Positions 21,415 through 33,973 of a stretch of 64,000 nucleotides of DNA are shown here, piece by piece. The stretch spans positions 51,212 through 115,211 of the forward strand of contig QANU01020924.1 of the NCBI GenBank assembly GCA_003254905.1, in the 5' to 3' direction. The position numbers and the translations under genes were made by a program. The notes beneath the pieces were generated by a model. The model searched no databases. It saw nothing but the letters and a program-made list of their open reading frames with translations, and had not been told where the DNA came from. This DNA is from Nissolia schottii (lineage: Eukaryota; Streptophyta; Magnoliopsida; Fabales; Fabaceae). Within the stretch, counting starts at the first letter, position 1, and the number at the start of each line of letters is the position of its first letter.

Positions 21415-23457
21415 ATGACAACTAACATTGACAACCTTTGGGTTCTAGCCTTGGCCTCCAAATGCACACAAGAGAACATTGCATGGTCACTTGTGATGAT
21501 AGCCTCCCTCCTCCTCTGGCTCTCCATCACCCTCTTCCACTGGTCTCACCCCGGTGGACCCGCTTGGGGCAAATACTACTCCTCAAACAAAAAAACATCC
21601 TTAAAACAAAAAAACCAAACTTTTACTCCGTCTCCCAACCCCATCAAAAAAAGCAACAATCTTTACATTCCTGGTCCAAAAGGGTACCCAATTATTGGCA
21701 GCATGTCCCTCATGTCCTCCACCATAGCCCACCACCGCATCCTCGCGGCGGCCAAGGCATGCAACGCCACAAGGCTCATGGCCTTCAGCCTCGGCGGCTC
21801 ACGTGCCATAGTCACATGCCACCCGGACGTTGCCCGGGAGATTCTAAACGGCGCCGTCTTCGCCGACCGCCCCGTCAAGGAGTCCGCCTACAGCCTCATG
21901 TTCAACCGCGCCATCGGCTTCGCCGCGCACGGCGTTTACTGGCGAACCCTCCGCCGCATCGCCGCCGCACACCTATTTTCCCCAAAACAAATCAAGGCGT
22001 CGGAGCCGCAAAGGACCGAAATCGCGGCGGAAATGATAGCCGCCATAAAAGTTAGCGGCGGTTGTTACAATAACGGTTCCGTAACGGTCCGTGAAACGCT
22101 AAAAACGGCGTCGTTGAGTCACATGATGAAGCTGGTGTTTGGCTACGGCTTGAACCAGAACCCAAACAGCGGGATTGAGCTGAGGGAGCTGGTGGAGGAA
22201 GGGTATGACCTCTTGGGTGCCCTTAATTGGGGGGATCACCTTCCCTTCCTTAGGGACCTCGATTTCCAGAGAATCCGGTCCAGGTGCTCTAGTTTGGTTC
22301 TCCGGGTGAACCGGTTCGTCGGTTCGATCATAGATGAGCACCGGTCCGGAGATAAAACCGAACGCGCCGATTGGGATTTCGTTAACGTCTTGCTCTCTCT
22401 TCAAGGACCTGATAAGTTGTCTGATTCCGACATGATTGCTGTTCTTTGGGTAAGTCAATACCACCAAGTATCCCATTATTTTATATTTCAGTTATAAAAA
22501 CTACTAACGAAACCCATTTTTTACTGCATGAAAATACGTTGCACCTTAAATATAGTAACGTAAACAGTACTAACATATTTGACTTACATCCCGGCGTTGC
22601 AAGAATTGATTAACATGTTTATTTTTTTAAACAGGGTACTAATAATTAGTAGATAATGGCCGATCAAAAGAATTATGTCTTGAGATTATAGAGAAGCTGC
22701 GTTTGACGAAATTAATTTAGTTATTGATTGATGCATGTGTGGGAATATTTAATTTGGGAATGTTGGTGCGACACTAATTTACAATTTTTTGTTGTAGGAA
22801 ATGATATTCAGGGGGACCGACACGGTGGCGGTTTTGATAGAGTGGGTGCTAGCAAGGATGGTGCTTCATCCTGACGTCCAGCGGAAGGTGCAGGAGGAGC
22901 TGGACGCTCTCGTGGGCTCACGCGCCGCCGTGACGGAGGAGGACGCGGCGTCGGCGGCGTACCTGCAGGCGGTGGTGAAGGAGGTCCTCAGGCTCCATCC
23001 CCCGGGCCCACTCCTCTCGTGGGCCCGGCTTGCCATCACTGATACGACCATTGATGGGTATCACGTGCCCAAAGGGACCACGGCCATGGTTAATATGTGG
23101 GCCATAGCGAGGGACCCACAAGTTTGGAGGGACCCACTCGAATTCAAGCCCGAGCGGTTCGTTACTAACGGAAGCAACAATGCTGAGTTCTCGGTTTTCG
23201 GGTCGGATCTGAGGCTCGCTCCATTCGGGTCGGGTAGAAGGGTCTGCCCCGGGAAGGCGTTGGGCTTTGCTACCGTGGTCTACTGGGTCGCAACGCTTTT
23301 GCACGAGTTTGAATGGGTGCCGTTGGGTCATGGCGATGTTGGTGATGGAGATGAGATGAGCGGTGTGGATTTGACGGAGGTGCTGAGGCTCTCTTGTGAG
23401 ATGGCTAACCCTCTGAATGTTAGGGTTCGCCCTAGGCGTGTTCAGCTTGTCTCATGA
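21415..23457 (+). CDS. CYP78A: Cytochrome P450 of the CYP78A subfamily (two exons)
   Basis: Exon 1 is 21415-22449 and exon 2 is 22798-23457. The intron starts GTAAGT and ends TTGTAG, giving 564 residues. An N-terminal membrane anchor (about 22-42) is followed by [11 protein letters not shown], a long variable linker and the [12 protein letters not shown] hinge (86-97). [20 protein letters not shown] follows; then FRGTDT in the I helix (349-354), KEVLR (E407, R410), FKPERF (461-466) and [10 protein letters not shown] with heme Cys495. All P450 landmarks are intact. The HPGGPAWGK and FRGTDT blocks mark plant CYP78A, and the overall text is nearest in memory to Arabidopsis CYP78A6/A9. These ER enzymes promote organ and seed growth by an unidentified mobile product. 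An in-frame stop soon after 22449 in the unspliced reading supports the intron. Confidence 0.95.
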
Positions 23458-26400
23458 AAAATCAAATTGAAACTTTTTTATGCTAATTTAAGGAATTACG
23501 GAGGTAAGAGATAAAAAAATTAGGGGGACGAAGGAAAAAGAGAAATATTATATATATATATATATATGAAGCATGTGGTAGGGGGTTGGTGGCAGAAATA
23601 TATATGGCCCTATAGGAGCCACTAGATATGTTTAAGTGAATGGGAATCAATGGATCTTCCCAGGTTTTTTTTTTTTAATTTATTTTTATATTTTAATTTA
23701 ACAGTCTAGTATCAGTCAACTCTGTTAAGTTGTCCTAGTGTCCAAGATCAAGGGGGGAAGAAAAAAAATATATATCTGGTGCCCTTTTTGTAAATACTGG
23801 TGAAATTAATTAATACAAGTTTGTAATTTTGCCTCTATTTGTCACTCTAGCTTGAGTTCTACTCATATTTACTAATTTATCAATCAATAGCGAGGTAATT
23901 TGGGTATGAACTTTTGTAAGGCATCATTGTTTTTAGATTTGAATTCTTAATTTGATGAGTATTGTATTTAAGTTTTTCACCACTACCAGCGGGGGTTGAT
24001 TGAAGTGGTAATTAGCTTGATATCGCTTGAGTAAGGTTTCGAGTTCGAGATTTTGTGTATGCAGTTATTCTCCTTGGGAGACTCACCCGTTATAAACAGG
24101 TGTGTGACTCGAATCGACCCGAATTAATTAAAGCTAAACCTTGGACATTAGACAACCTAAAAAAAATTTCTCACCACCACTAGAAAATTGTTTTACAAAA
24201 ACTCCAACTTAATTAGCTACGTGTTCACTTTTATTATTAAGGACTAGTACTTAGTATGAGGCTAACAATTGAATATATAGGAGTAGAAGTTAACATATGA
24301 TCAATGTGAAAATTTTGAAATAAAAGGAGGGTCGATTCTCATTATTTCTCATGAGAGTTATGAAATATCAAATTGGTTATGATTAGAATAAGATGGATGA
24401 AGCTATCACCAACAACTATGGTAGTGCTGTGAAGTTGGTGTAGTGGTGTTAGATGGTTATTGTCAGTAATTGCATCCCTTATGCAGTGTCTCTGTTTCAT
24501 TCACATAGTGCCGCTAGGCAAACAGAGTTGCTGACCATTTGGTGAGTTATTATGGCGCATAACTATGACGTTAGCACCTTCATTTTTGTTATTGTTTACA
24601 CAAATAATAAATATATCACATGACTTTCAAGTCAATGACTTGCTCTCCTTTTTTTCTTTTTATTTTTCTTCCGTTGTACTTTTTTTTTTTTTCCTTTCTC
24701 TAAAAACTTTGAGCCCTCGATTTTATTGATTGGGACACGTTTATATTGTTATATATGTTTTGCGTGCTCTATGAAACCAAAAGGGAATTGGAATACCTGG
24801 ACTAGCAACAAATGGTGGAGGCGTACGTGTCGGAGAAGGATCGACGTACCTTCAAGGTAAGAAGCATAATGTTATTTATTTATACTATATACTAATTTTG
24901 TAGATATTTTTTAAGAGATACCTTAAAATATCTCGTATTCATTGAGAGAAAGTTAGGATTAACTTTTTAATTTATGTTTAAGGATAAGATTAGAGCGGAA
25001 TTTTAATAGGACAATCTTTGGAATCTTGGATATTTATTTCATAACAGTTTGTGACTTTATATTTCCCCCATTTGTTTATTGCCCTCCACAGGATGGTAGT
25101 AAATTGCGTTTAGATGATCTTGTGGTTGTACCCTTTTGGATTTTTAATAGATGTTTGTTGTTGATAACGATTAATTTTTTTTAGGCTTACAAATCAGTTA
25201 AGTGGGTATGTCTCTTTTAACAAAGTTAATTTATCTGTCAATTGTGTTAATTTTTTTTTTAAGGGTAGTAAGCACAGAAAAACAAAAAACAATGAGGCGA
25301 ATGAAATTTATAGAGGTACAACCAAATATTTTTGCAAAATATTCGTGTAATGCTCCTGTAGAAAGAGAAATTCTAACTCAAGTAGATCTAGGGTGGGAAT
25401 GTAACGAGGATGACACTATTAAATCGGGAGGGATCTAAATCAATTAATTAAATCTTTTATTTTAACTTGCACTAATAAAAAAATACTTTAAATTTGTATT
25501 TGATTTTTTTTAATTTCTTTTATATTCTTATATTAAAGTGTTATGAGGTATAGGTTAAATATTTGTTTTCGAGAATGGAAATGTATTGAGGTTGTGGAGT
25601 TGTCCGTCAAAAAATAGGCAACGGATTTCAAATTCCATCGATAAAATTTACTGACCAAAATATTTTTGAAAAATTTGTTTTGTTGAAAAATACATCGGAA
25701 GCATAATTTTTCGTCAATAATTGCAACAAAGTCGTCAATAAATCCATCAATAATGAATTTTTTTTAGTATTGTGTGCTGTAAAACTTTTTGTGATATTTT
25801 TCTTCTCTGGGTTGTCTTTAGATAATGTTCATGATTTTTTCTCCGATTACATTTTTTTTTTCTACGTTAATACTCATGTTATGATTGTATTTTTGTCACA
25901 TTTTATTTCTCTATTTTTCTAAGATAAATTTTCGAAGGAAAAATGACGGTCTGTCCCAACAAGATGATTTTGCCCACTATGATTCACTCTAATTTATATC
26001 TCTCTCATGATCTCATCATCTGAGTATGTTTTTATGGGTATGTTTGAGTTTCAGTTAAGAAGCTTTAAAACCAATTCTTAAACTCTAAAAAAAGTACTTT
26101 TAAATTGATTAAATTAATTTTACACCAATTTTAACGATTTTTTAAACATGCACGAATTGTCAACTTTCTTATATGTTAGAAATACAATTTTCTCTCTCTA
26201 TATATAATATTACTTAACGGTTTTATGCACATTTTAAAAAAAATTTCCGGAATAGAATGCCAATTGCTTGGTCCAACATTCTATTTTGTTTGCAACTTGG
26301 AGCTGGTCCTTTATCTATCTATCTATCAATCATGCAAAGGACCTGTCAAAAATTAATTACATATTTTTTTTGCAATGATATTGGCAATTTGGCACTGTGC

Positions 26401-26642
26401 AGTCACACAGACACAAACCTTGACCCTCTCTTTGATGGTGGCTCCTCACATAAGTACATGGTTCCCCCTAGCCTTATGTGACACTCTTACACACAACCAC
26501 ATTGCCATTACTCACTTGTGGGGCAACAACACTTTGTTCTCTACTTGTTTTTGTTTTCCTTTCCACCCATGACGGTCTACACAAAAATTGGACCACAATT
26601 ATGTTAAAAAAAAATTTCAAGGGAAAATATTTTGTTTGATAT
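23458..26642. other. Intergenic DNA downstream of CYP78A
   Basis: AT-rich sequence with a short (TA)n at 23550-23567, a SINE-like piece (23990-24170) and poly-pyrimidine tracts (24645-24695). An open stretch at 25202-25438 (78 codons) has no recognisable domain. 25600-25760 has repeated CGTCAATAA/CCATCGATAAA-like words that look transposon-derived. No gene supported. Confidence 0.6.
23990..24170 (+). mobile_element. SINE-like tRNA-derived element
   Basis: An A-box-like GGTTGATTGAAGTGG (23994-24008) and, 27 bases on, a B-box-like GGTTTCGAGTTCGAG (24035-24049) have the spacing of a tRNA-type Pol III promoter. A short A-rich end follows near 24160. Only partial resemblance, so a low-confidence call. 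Confidence 0.35.
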
Positions 26643-27092
26643 TTAGGCTTTTACTTGATGTCTTATGTGTTTCCTGATATGAATAAAGTGTCAAAGTAGT
26701 CCTCAATATTTTTTATCATTGCCCTCGTTAGTCCCTTCGTCTATGTCTGTAAGCTCATAGACGAATGGATTAATGAGGGAAGAGATTAACGTGACTAAAA
26801 ACGTTAGGAAACCGAACAAGACACAATATTATATCAATAACAAAATAGGAGGACTAACGAGTGCAACAACATTGTTTTTTGAGTGGGGGAAGAGACTCAC
26901 TGATGATTAGAACAAGGAAGTGATCAACAAGAAAGAGAGGATAGTTAAACGGAGATTTAACAACCAATTTAGTCTTCGTCATTGAGCTCATGGAAAGAGG
27001 GAGTAACAAGGACAATTAAAAAAAATATTAGAGACTACTTTAGTACTTTATTTATATAAAGATCAAACATGACGCGGAATAAAAGTCTAGGA
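26643..27092. repeat. Foldback element (about 450 bp)
   Basis: The left arm TTAGGCTTTTACTTGATG... (26643-26735) pairs with the right arm ...GACGCGGAATAAAAGTCTAG (27000-27092), with common words AGTAGTC(C/T)(C/T)(C/T)AATATTTTT. No convincing target duplication, so ends are approximate. Confidence 0.55.
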
Positions 27093-27796
27093 AACCAATA
27101 GGTTTCTTTTTTTGAAATGTGTAGTAGTTGGCGATGACTTCAACTTATCTCTGTTAATTGCCAGCAACATTGGTACAAATCTTGCTAGAATTTGACACAT
27201 ACAAAAGGGAATGTTTCAATTTATTACAATGCTTTTTTGTTAGTCTTCTTTTCCCGTTTTGGTCAATTTGGAATTGGTTCAAGGAAAAAGTGGATTTGCC
27301 CTCTTATTTGAATGGAATTTGTTACTATCATGATGGCATGATAGGTAAAAGGGTCTAAAAGTGATGATCACAAAGGACATTCGTGGCAATTTTGAGTTAT
27401 AACTATAGGTGGATTTATGTTGACCATGGTCTTTGGTTATCCTATTCGTGTCAACTAATAACTTTTTCTAACCCCCTCTCTGTTCGTTCAATTTTTCTTG
27501 GTTCCTTTGAATAATTGTATGACTAGGAGGTGACCTTTTTTTAACTCTCTAATCTTCATGAATACGGCATTGGATTTTAAATCTTTTGCAGTTGTTTTAA
27601 GCAACTTTTCTGCTTGAGAAACTGCATTTCCTTTGTGAAGTAATTGTTTTAGTCAAAATTTTGGGAGTTCGATCGGTCAATTAGCAAATGGAATCGGCTG
27701 TGTGTAAGTTTTCAGTGCTATACTCTAAATTAAAACATGTTTGACTGGTTAAAGTTCTTAGACTTTATATTAGTCAATGGTAAGTGAATAATTGCA

Positions 27797-28726
27797 AGAG
27801 TTAATTATATTTTTAATCTCTCGTAAATTTTGAATTTTGTGTTTTACTTCTTATAATTTTTTTGTTTGGAAACCATCCCTCAATTTTTCTTTTAGGTTTT
27901 AGCTCTTGTCGTCCATTTGAGCCGTTAACTGCTGACGTGATACTTAACTTGACCATGTAGCAGTCATGTGCCATACACATGACATAAGGTTAATTCAGGT
28001 TTTAGTCCCTCATAAATTACGAATTTTGTTTTTTACCCCTCATAAAATTTTCGTTAGGAAATCATTTCTCATAAATGTTTTCGTTAAGAAATTGTCTCTC
28101 ATAATTTTTTTTGTTAGGTTTTAGTTTCTGCCATATTCCATTTGGGTCATTAATCGCTGACGTGACAATTAACTTGGTCATGTGGCAAACACATGCCACG
28201 TAATCCATGACCCTAAATTTAAAAAATATCATCGTCATCATGAACCTTAATAGCGAAGATGAGGGTTATGGGTGGAGGAGAGCCATAGTGGTGAGGTGTG
28301 AGAGAAGGGGAACAAGGAGAGAGGGGGAGGGGGGAGGGGAGAGAGCGAGATAGGTTTGGTGGGTTAGTTTGAATAATAGGTCAATTGTGTTTATTACATG
28401 ACTAAGTTAACTGTTACGACAGTAGTTAACAACCCAAATGGAGGATGATAGAGGCTAAAACCTAATAAATTTTTTTTGTGAAAAACAATTTCTTAAAGAA
28501 AGCATTTATGAGGGATAATTTCACAATGAAAAATTTATGAAGGGTAAAAAACAAAACTTGAGATTTATGAATGATTAAAAACTAAATCAACTCTATTTCA
28601 TGTGTGTGGCACGTAACTACCATATAACCAAATTAACTGTCATAATTAACTGCCCAAATGAATAATATAAACTAAAATTTAACAAAATTTTTTTATGTAA
28701 AACTAAAAACATAATTAACCCTAATT
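27797..28726. mobile_element. Mutator-like foldback element (930 bp)
   Basis: Two arms of roughly 400 bases (from 27797 inward and from 28726 inward) are reverse complements, starting with GAGTTAATTATATTTTTA-like ends. Flanks are ATAATTGCA (27788-27796) and ATAATTACA (28727-28735), a 9-base duplication with one mismatch. Each arm also has an internal direct repeat (27830-27960 versus 28010-28200). The centre (28255-28360) is purine-rich GAGAGGGGGAGGGGG. No transposase. Confidence 0.65.
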
Positions 28727-28735
28727 ATAATTACA

Positions 28736-31700
28736 AAGCAAGTTAAATATGACCATCAAATAATAATACCACCGACTAGTAGTTGTTAAGGAAAGAAACA
28801 GTCACGAGAAGTTTTAGGACCTAAAAGTCTATCAAAACTTTTTAGGTCTAACAATTGATCAACTCGAAAGAATGCGTGTGGCAAAGTTTAGTAGCTTTTT
28901 TATTCACTCAATTATCTATATAAACAAGATAACGTGACATAATTTTCTTTGGTCTAATTTTTTCTTCTTCTTCATGAACATGAAATTGGATTGAAAATCA
29001 CACAACAACAAACTATTTTCAATCAAGCAAGGCAATATAATGTATGTTAAGAGTTAGTAACTCAAATAGTATTTCTTTTGATTTTATACTAAGGAATAAA
29101 TTAAATAAATTATATTTTATTTTTATTAAAAGACATATAATATGTTTGACCCAAAATATAACTATCTTAGAGAAAACAAAAGCAAGAAAATAATATATTA
29201 GGAACAAAATCAAATAATTCACCGTCAACAACAACTTTGTTACTAGTAGTAAAAGCCTTAAAGATAAGAACTCAAGCCTAGTTTATCAAACTAGCACGTT
29301 TATGGTCTTTAACTGGGGCCCCAACCATGGTTTCCTACCTTAGGTAAGAATCCAAATTACACATTAAATATCATGTCCAACATTTTAGGAAACAATGTGA
29401 ATATTTGCAAATGACAACTCCAATTGTGTGGAAGACAGAGATAAATATACTCATGTTTTTGTTCTGTCTGCCTTAGGATTTGTTTCCCAATTTATTCATG
29501 TTTTTTATAAGAAGAATATGCTATCCACAAATAATTGGTTGACATGGTAAATGACTTTAACTTCTTAGGATAAGGATAGAATTTCCTATCTTGTTGAAAT
29601 AATTTTGACAGTAACCCTTATATGGTTACGGTTCAATGAAACGGTTCAAATGATCCGAATTTGCGATCATAAACAAAAAGCAATAAGAATATGCCTTAAT
29701 TATGAGTGGATTAGTGCAGTACGCTACAGATTACGACTGCAATTATGACACGAACATATAGTCGGTTGCAATCGTAACAATATAATTGCATAACCTTTGT
29801 ACTCTTATGCTTTACGTTAAGAATAATATATATTATGTTTGATTTGATTTGATTGTGATTTGTTTTTGGCCGTTGTGTTTTCGGCCTATTCTATTATAAA
29901 AATAACTCAGATAATACAATTGTTATTTATCTGTTATCTATTTTTTTCTTATATTTTTTGGTGTCTCATTCATCTGTTTTTCCACGATGTTTAACACTTT
30001 AATAAAAATTAGCCTTATAAACGGTTTAAATGATCTGAAATCGCAAAGATCACAAACAAAAATCAATAAAAACATATGCCCTATTTATGAGCAGACTAGC
30101 ACAATATGCTATGGATTAGGACTGCAATCATGACATGAACATTTGGCTGATTGGAATGGTTAATATGGTTTCCCTTGTCTTTTATCCGTGGTCTTGAGTT
30201 CGAATATCCGCCATAAGATTAATGTGAGGAATTAAGAACGGCCACAATGATGGCTTGGTTGACAACAAAATTCTCTCAACATAATTAACTTAATTAAGAG
30301 AGAAATCTTGATTAACAACAGTTAAAATCACATATCACCATCACTAACTTTATACATATACGGTATTGACTGAGGAGTACTAATGTACTGTATATTTGTC
30401 AAGTAATGCAAACACTTGACACAAACATAAAACATTTGTTTATTGATTGGATTTAATTTAATTGTCAACATCAACTTTTTTGTTTAAGCATGATTAAGTT
30501 TTCGCCCCCAACTAGATTACTAGCCGAAAAAAAAAAAACCTCTGGCGTCAGTATTTAACAATTGTGTTATAATAATGTTGTAATGTTGTACTGTTGTACT
30601 GTGTCACAAGTCCTTCCTTTTCTTCTTGTTCTGCTTTCTAGCTAGTACTAGTACAAAATGGTGGACTGTTTTTTGAAGGAAATAATAAAATAAAAAATTA
30701 TATTATTTTGTGTTTTTTTTTTTTTCTGGTATGCATAATTTCTTTGTAATTCCAAAACACAAGAGCTATATTGAAACTAATAATTTGCTTTAAAAATAAA
30801 TTAAACATTGTTTTTATATGTTGCTCTGCTTGCACTAATCCCCCACCTTGCACACTGTTTTTCTAATTGGTTTCAAAGAATATGCTCTAGACGATATTCA
30901 TTTCGATGAAGTGCTTTCTATTTGCTTCTATGTATATTTTGAAGTAGCTATAAAATTCATGTTCTGATTAATTCGGATTGGGTCTAGCAAAAAAAAAAAG
31001 GTTAGTTCTCTATAATACAGGGAACCGTGGTTTGAATCACAGTTAGGAGAATTGTTCGCATTTAGTACTTAACCATATAATTCAAATTGGATTATCTTTG
31101 GTCAACTTCTGTGGTAACCTAAAAAAAATAGAAAAGAAAAATCCATGCACTATTGATTGAGCTTAATTGTATGCATAAAGCCATGTGCTATATAAAATTG
31201 ACTACATGCATATGTGATATCCATAACTTAATTATTTTAATTAATCATATACTTAGTGTTGGCTAAACTTTGATCGCTTCAGGGTCTTATTAAAAAATTT
31301 TGAGTAAAAGCTGAGTTCAAACAAATACTAGGCAATTCAAACCTTACGTGTGCCATGCTTATAAGTTGTTCTTTCTTATTTGGCTCATGTTATTAAGACC
31401 GGTTGAAGTTAACACATGGAGCCCATGACAATGATCTAAGAGACAATTAGACCTTTTCTCATAGTGAATTTTGATTAAGACTTCCCAACAAGTTGATTAA
31501 CCTAAACACATCAAATTAAAATAATAATAGTAAAATAGTCCTCAAGTTAAGTCTCGAGAAATTTTTGCATAATCTTAGAGCATCATGTTGAATATGTTTT
31601 GAATTGAACATTCAGTGGTATTTTAACTTCCACTTCAAAAAGATTCACTACTTAAGACGTATCTAGTATATGACATTCCAAGATTATACAAGAATATTTA

Positions 31701-32560
31701 CGATATGAACCACTTCCCCCCTCATTAAGGCATTGCCCTACATTTCACTAGACAGAGACAATGACCCAAAATCAAATTCAAGCACAAGGGAACAAAAGGG
31801 TAACATCCCTTGTTTGGATAAGTGTACTCAAACTAAAATGTTTTCCATTCTTCACTTCAAGTCCATTTCAATCTGATCACACATCTACATGGATGCCTTG
31901 GTGCTTGCATACACTTATAGCTGTGTGATAATTATGCTTGTGGTAGTTGTTCTGCTTTAATTTAATGACAATAAGCATAAAATTATACATGTCAAGGTAT
32001 TAAATATATTGTGTCTAAGTGAGGCCATAGGGGTCACATTAGTGGATCTTTTCTGTTGGTGTTTTGAGGCTAAGGACCACAACTTGATGGGAATTGTGAC
32101 ATTGACATGTTATTACAATATAGATTTCAGTTGGATTAATCAACTACCTTGTTTTGGGTGGTTGGCAAAGTATGTATGTAGATCCAAGTATACACTATGA
32201 TCACAAAGAAAATGCTTTACGTATCACGTAGAGAAATAAGGTTTTCTTTGCAATTAAATGCTAAAAATTAGAGTAAGAACTCAAATTGGTCTTTTGAAAA
32301 GATTTTGTACAACAATTTAATCTTCGAAAGATTGTCTATGTCTTGCCTGAACTATTGGTATACGAGATCTATTAGCATGAATTGTATTAATCTAACCCAA
32401 CTGCAAGCCCTTTTGTAGAAGGATCAAGACCCATTCTAGCTCTACTTTGACCCACTCCATATTGCTTTCAAAAAATTTGTAACGTTAATTTCATCATTGA
32501 AAGATCAAAATCTATTTTCAATTTCAATAAAACTTTTAATTTAATTCTTAAATTGTTAAC
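28736..32560. other. Intergenic AT-rich DNA, no gene recognised
   Basis: Two related stretches (29635-29760 and 30020-30150) share GGTTCAAATGATCCGAAT and GCAATCATGACATGAACAT-like text and are an old duplication. 30190-30230 has a B-box-like GAGTTCGAATATCC that may be SINE-derived. Otherwise nothing. Confidence 0.55.
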
Positions 32561-32770
32561 ATCGGTCAAATTTATTCTTAGGTTATAGAAAATTGTCATA
32601 ACAGTCTCTGAAGTTGCTGAAAGCTGATCAAGTTAATCCTTTAACATCAGTCAGTCAAATTAGTCTCTCTTAAGGATTGACTGACTTTTGACAATCTCAG
32701 AAACTAATATGACCATTTCCAAAATTTGTGGACGAACTTGACCGACGCTAATAACTCCAAAGACAAATTT
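32561..32770. repeat. Foldback element, same family as 38090-38310 and 40418-40651
   Basis: Left arm CATCGGTCAAATTTATTC... and right arm ...GACGAACTTGACCGACGCT pair around a centre at 32665 (TCTCTCTTAAGGATTGACTG). The shared theme of GTCAATCAA / GACGAACTTGA words links three copies. Confidence 0.5.
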
Positions 32771-33592
32771 AAATGTTTACTCTTTTTAATTTAGTCTATT
32801 TAAGTCAATATATTGATAATCTAAATGTTTGGAACTAATTTAAAATAAGATTAACCATTGCGAGAATTAAATTGATATCCTATAACTCCTTCTAAAACTA
32901 ATTTAATTAGGGTTTTACTCTAAAAATGATATATATTATGCTAATAATGATGTGATTGCCTGATAAAACTTGGCATGCAGGGGGGACTCACCAACAAATT
33001 ATAATGAATGGGGGGCGAATATTGGTTTTCTTTCATTCAATGCACTATGCAGTTGTGAGTTAATGTTGGATTTAATTTGGATGAGACTGAAATTGTGCTA
33101 GAAACAGTGCATGAAGAAAAGAAATTAAAGAAAAGAGAAAAAGAACACAATGATTATGTCCTGAGCCTAATCAAAAAGATTAATTATGATCAAGATGGAA
33201 CTTGTCACTAATAATAATGTTTTGTTTTTTCCCTTAACTGATTTTGACATAACCGTACCATACTACCATGGCAACCTTTTCCATTTTCCTATGTGTCTGT
33301 TTGGTGAAACTTGACTATTCCCAGCATCTAATCTGATTAGGCCCCTAAAACCAATTCGTGCGGCATATCCCCCAAATCACGCTGATTTTTTTGTTGTGTG
33401 TGGCACTGTTAAAAATGTGACAAAAATTAACACAGTAAGGTTCTTAGAAGCAATGCCATTTTTATTTTTTCTGAAATAATTATTTTGGGGGTCTAATTGA
33501 TCCAGTAATAAGTTGTTTTTCCCCACGCAAGAGGAATTTTAGCACTAACCTAATTGGCAGATAGATTATAATGTCTTTAATTTTTGCTGGAT

Positions 33593-33973
33593 TTTAAGGG
33601 GTCTTAAGATAGCATACCCTCTCATCTTAAAAAAATTACAATTTAGTATTATATCAATTCAAAAATTGTCAAATAATCATAAAAATGTTCTCAATAAAAC
33701 TTTAATTTATGTTTAGTTACGTAATTTTATCAATTTTTATTTTCAAAAATTGAATCTCTAAATTGTGTTGTTATTTAGAATTTTTTTTTAAAAAGTTTAA
33801 ATTTAGGAATTTAATTTTTAGAAATAAAAATTAAAAAAATTATGTAACTAAATATAAATTAAAGTTTCCTTGTCAATATTTTTATGATCGTTTGATAAAT
33901 TTTTAGTTAATACAATGTCAAATTACATTTTATTTTTTTTAAGAATGAGGGATACACCCCTAAAGACACCCTA
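33593..33973. mobile_element. MITE-like inverted-repeat element (about 380 bp)
   Basis: The left half (AAGGGGTCTTAAGATAGCAT...) and right half (...GAGGGATACACCCCTAAAGACACCC) are reverse complements over about 165 bases each, sharing AAACTTTAATTTATGTTTAG near 33700 and its complement near 33855. No target duplication could be fixed. It could be an RNA hairpin source. Confidence 0.65.

Noticed and set aside
21438-22055. 205-codon frame overlapping CYP78A exon 1 in another phase
   Set aside because: Shadow of the P450 reading in a GC-rich exon. The P450 frame carries all family motifs.
25202-25438. 78-codon open frame with start and stop
   Set aside because: No recognisable domain and AT-rich context; not enough to call a gene.
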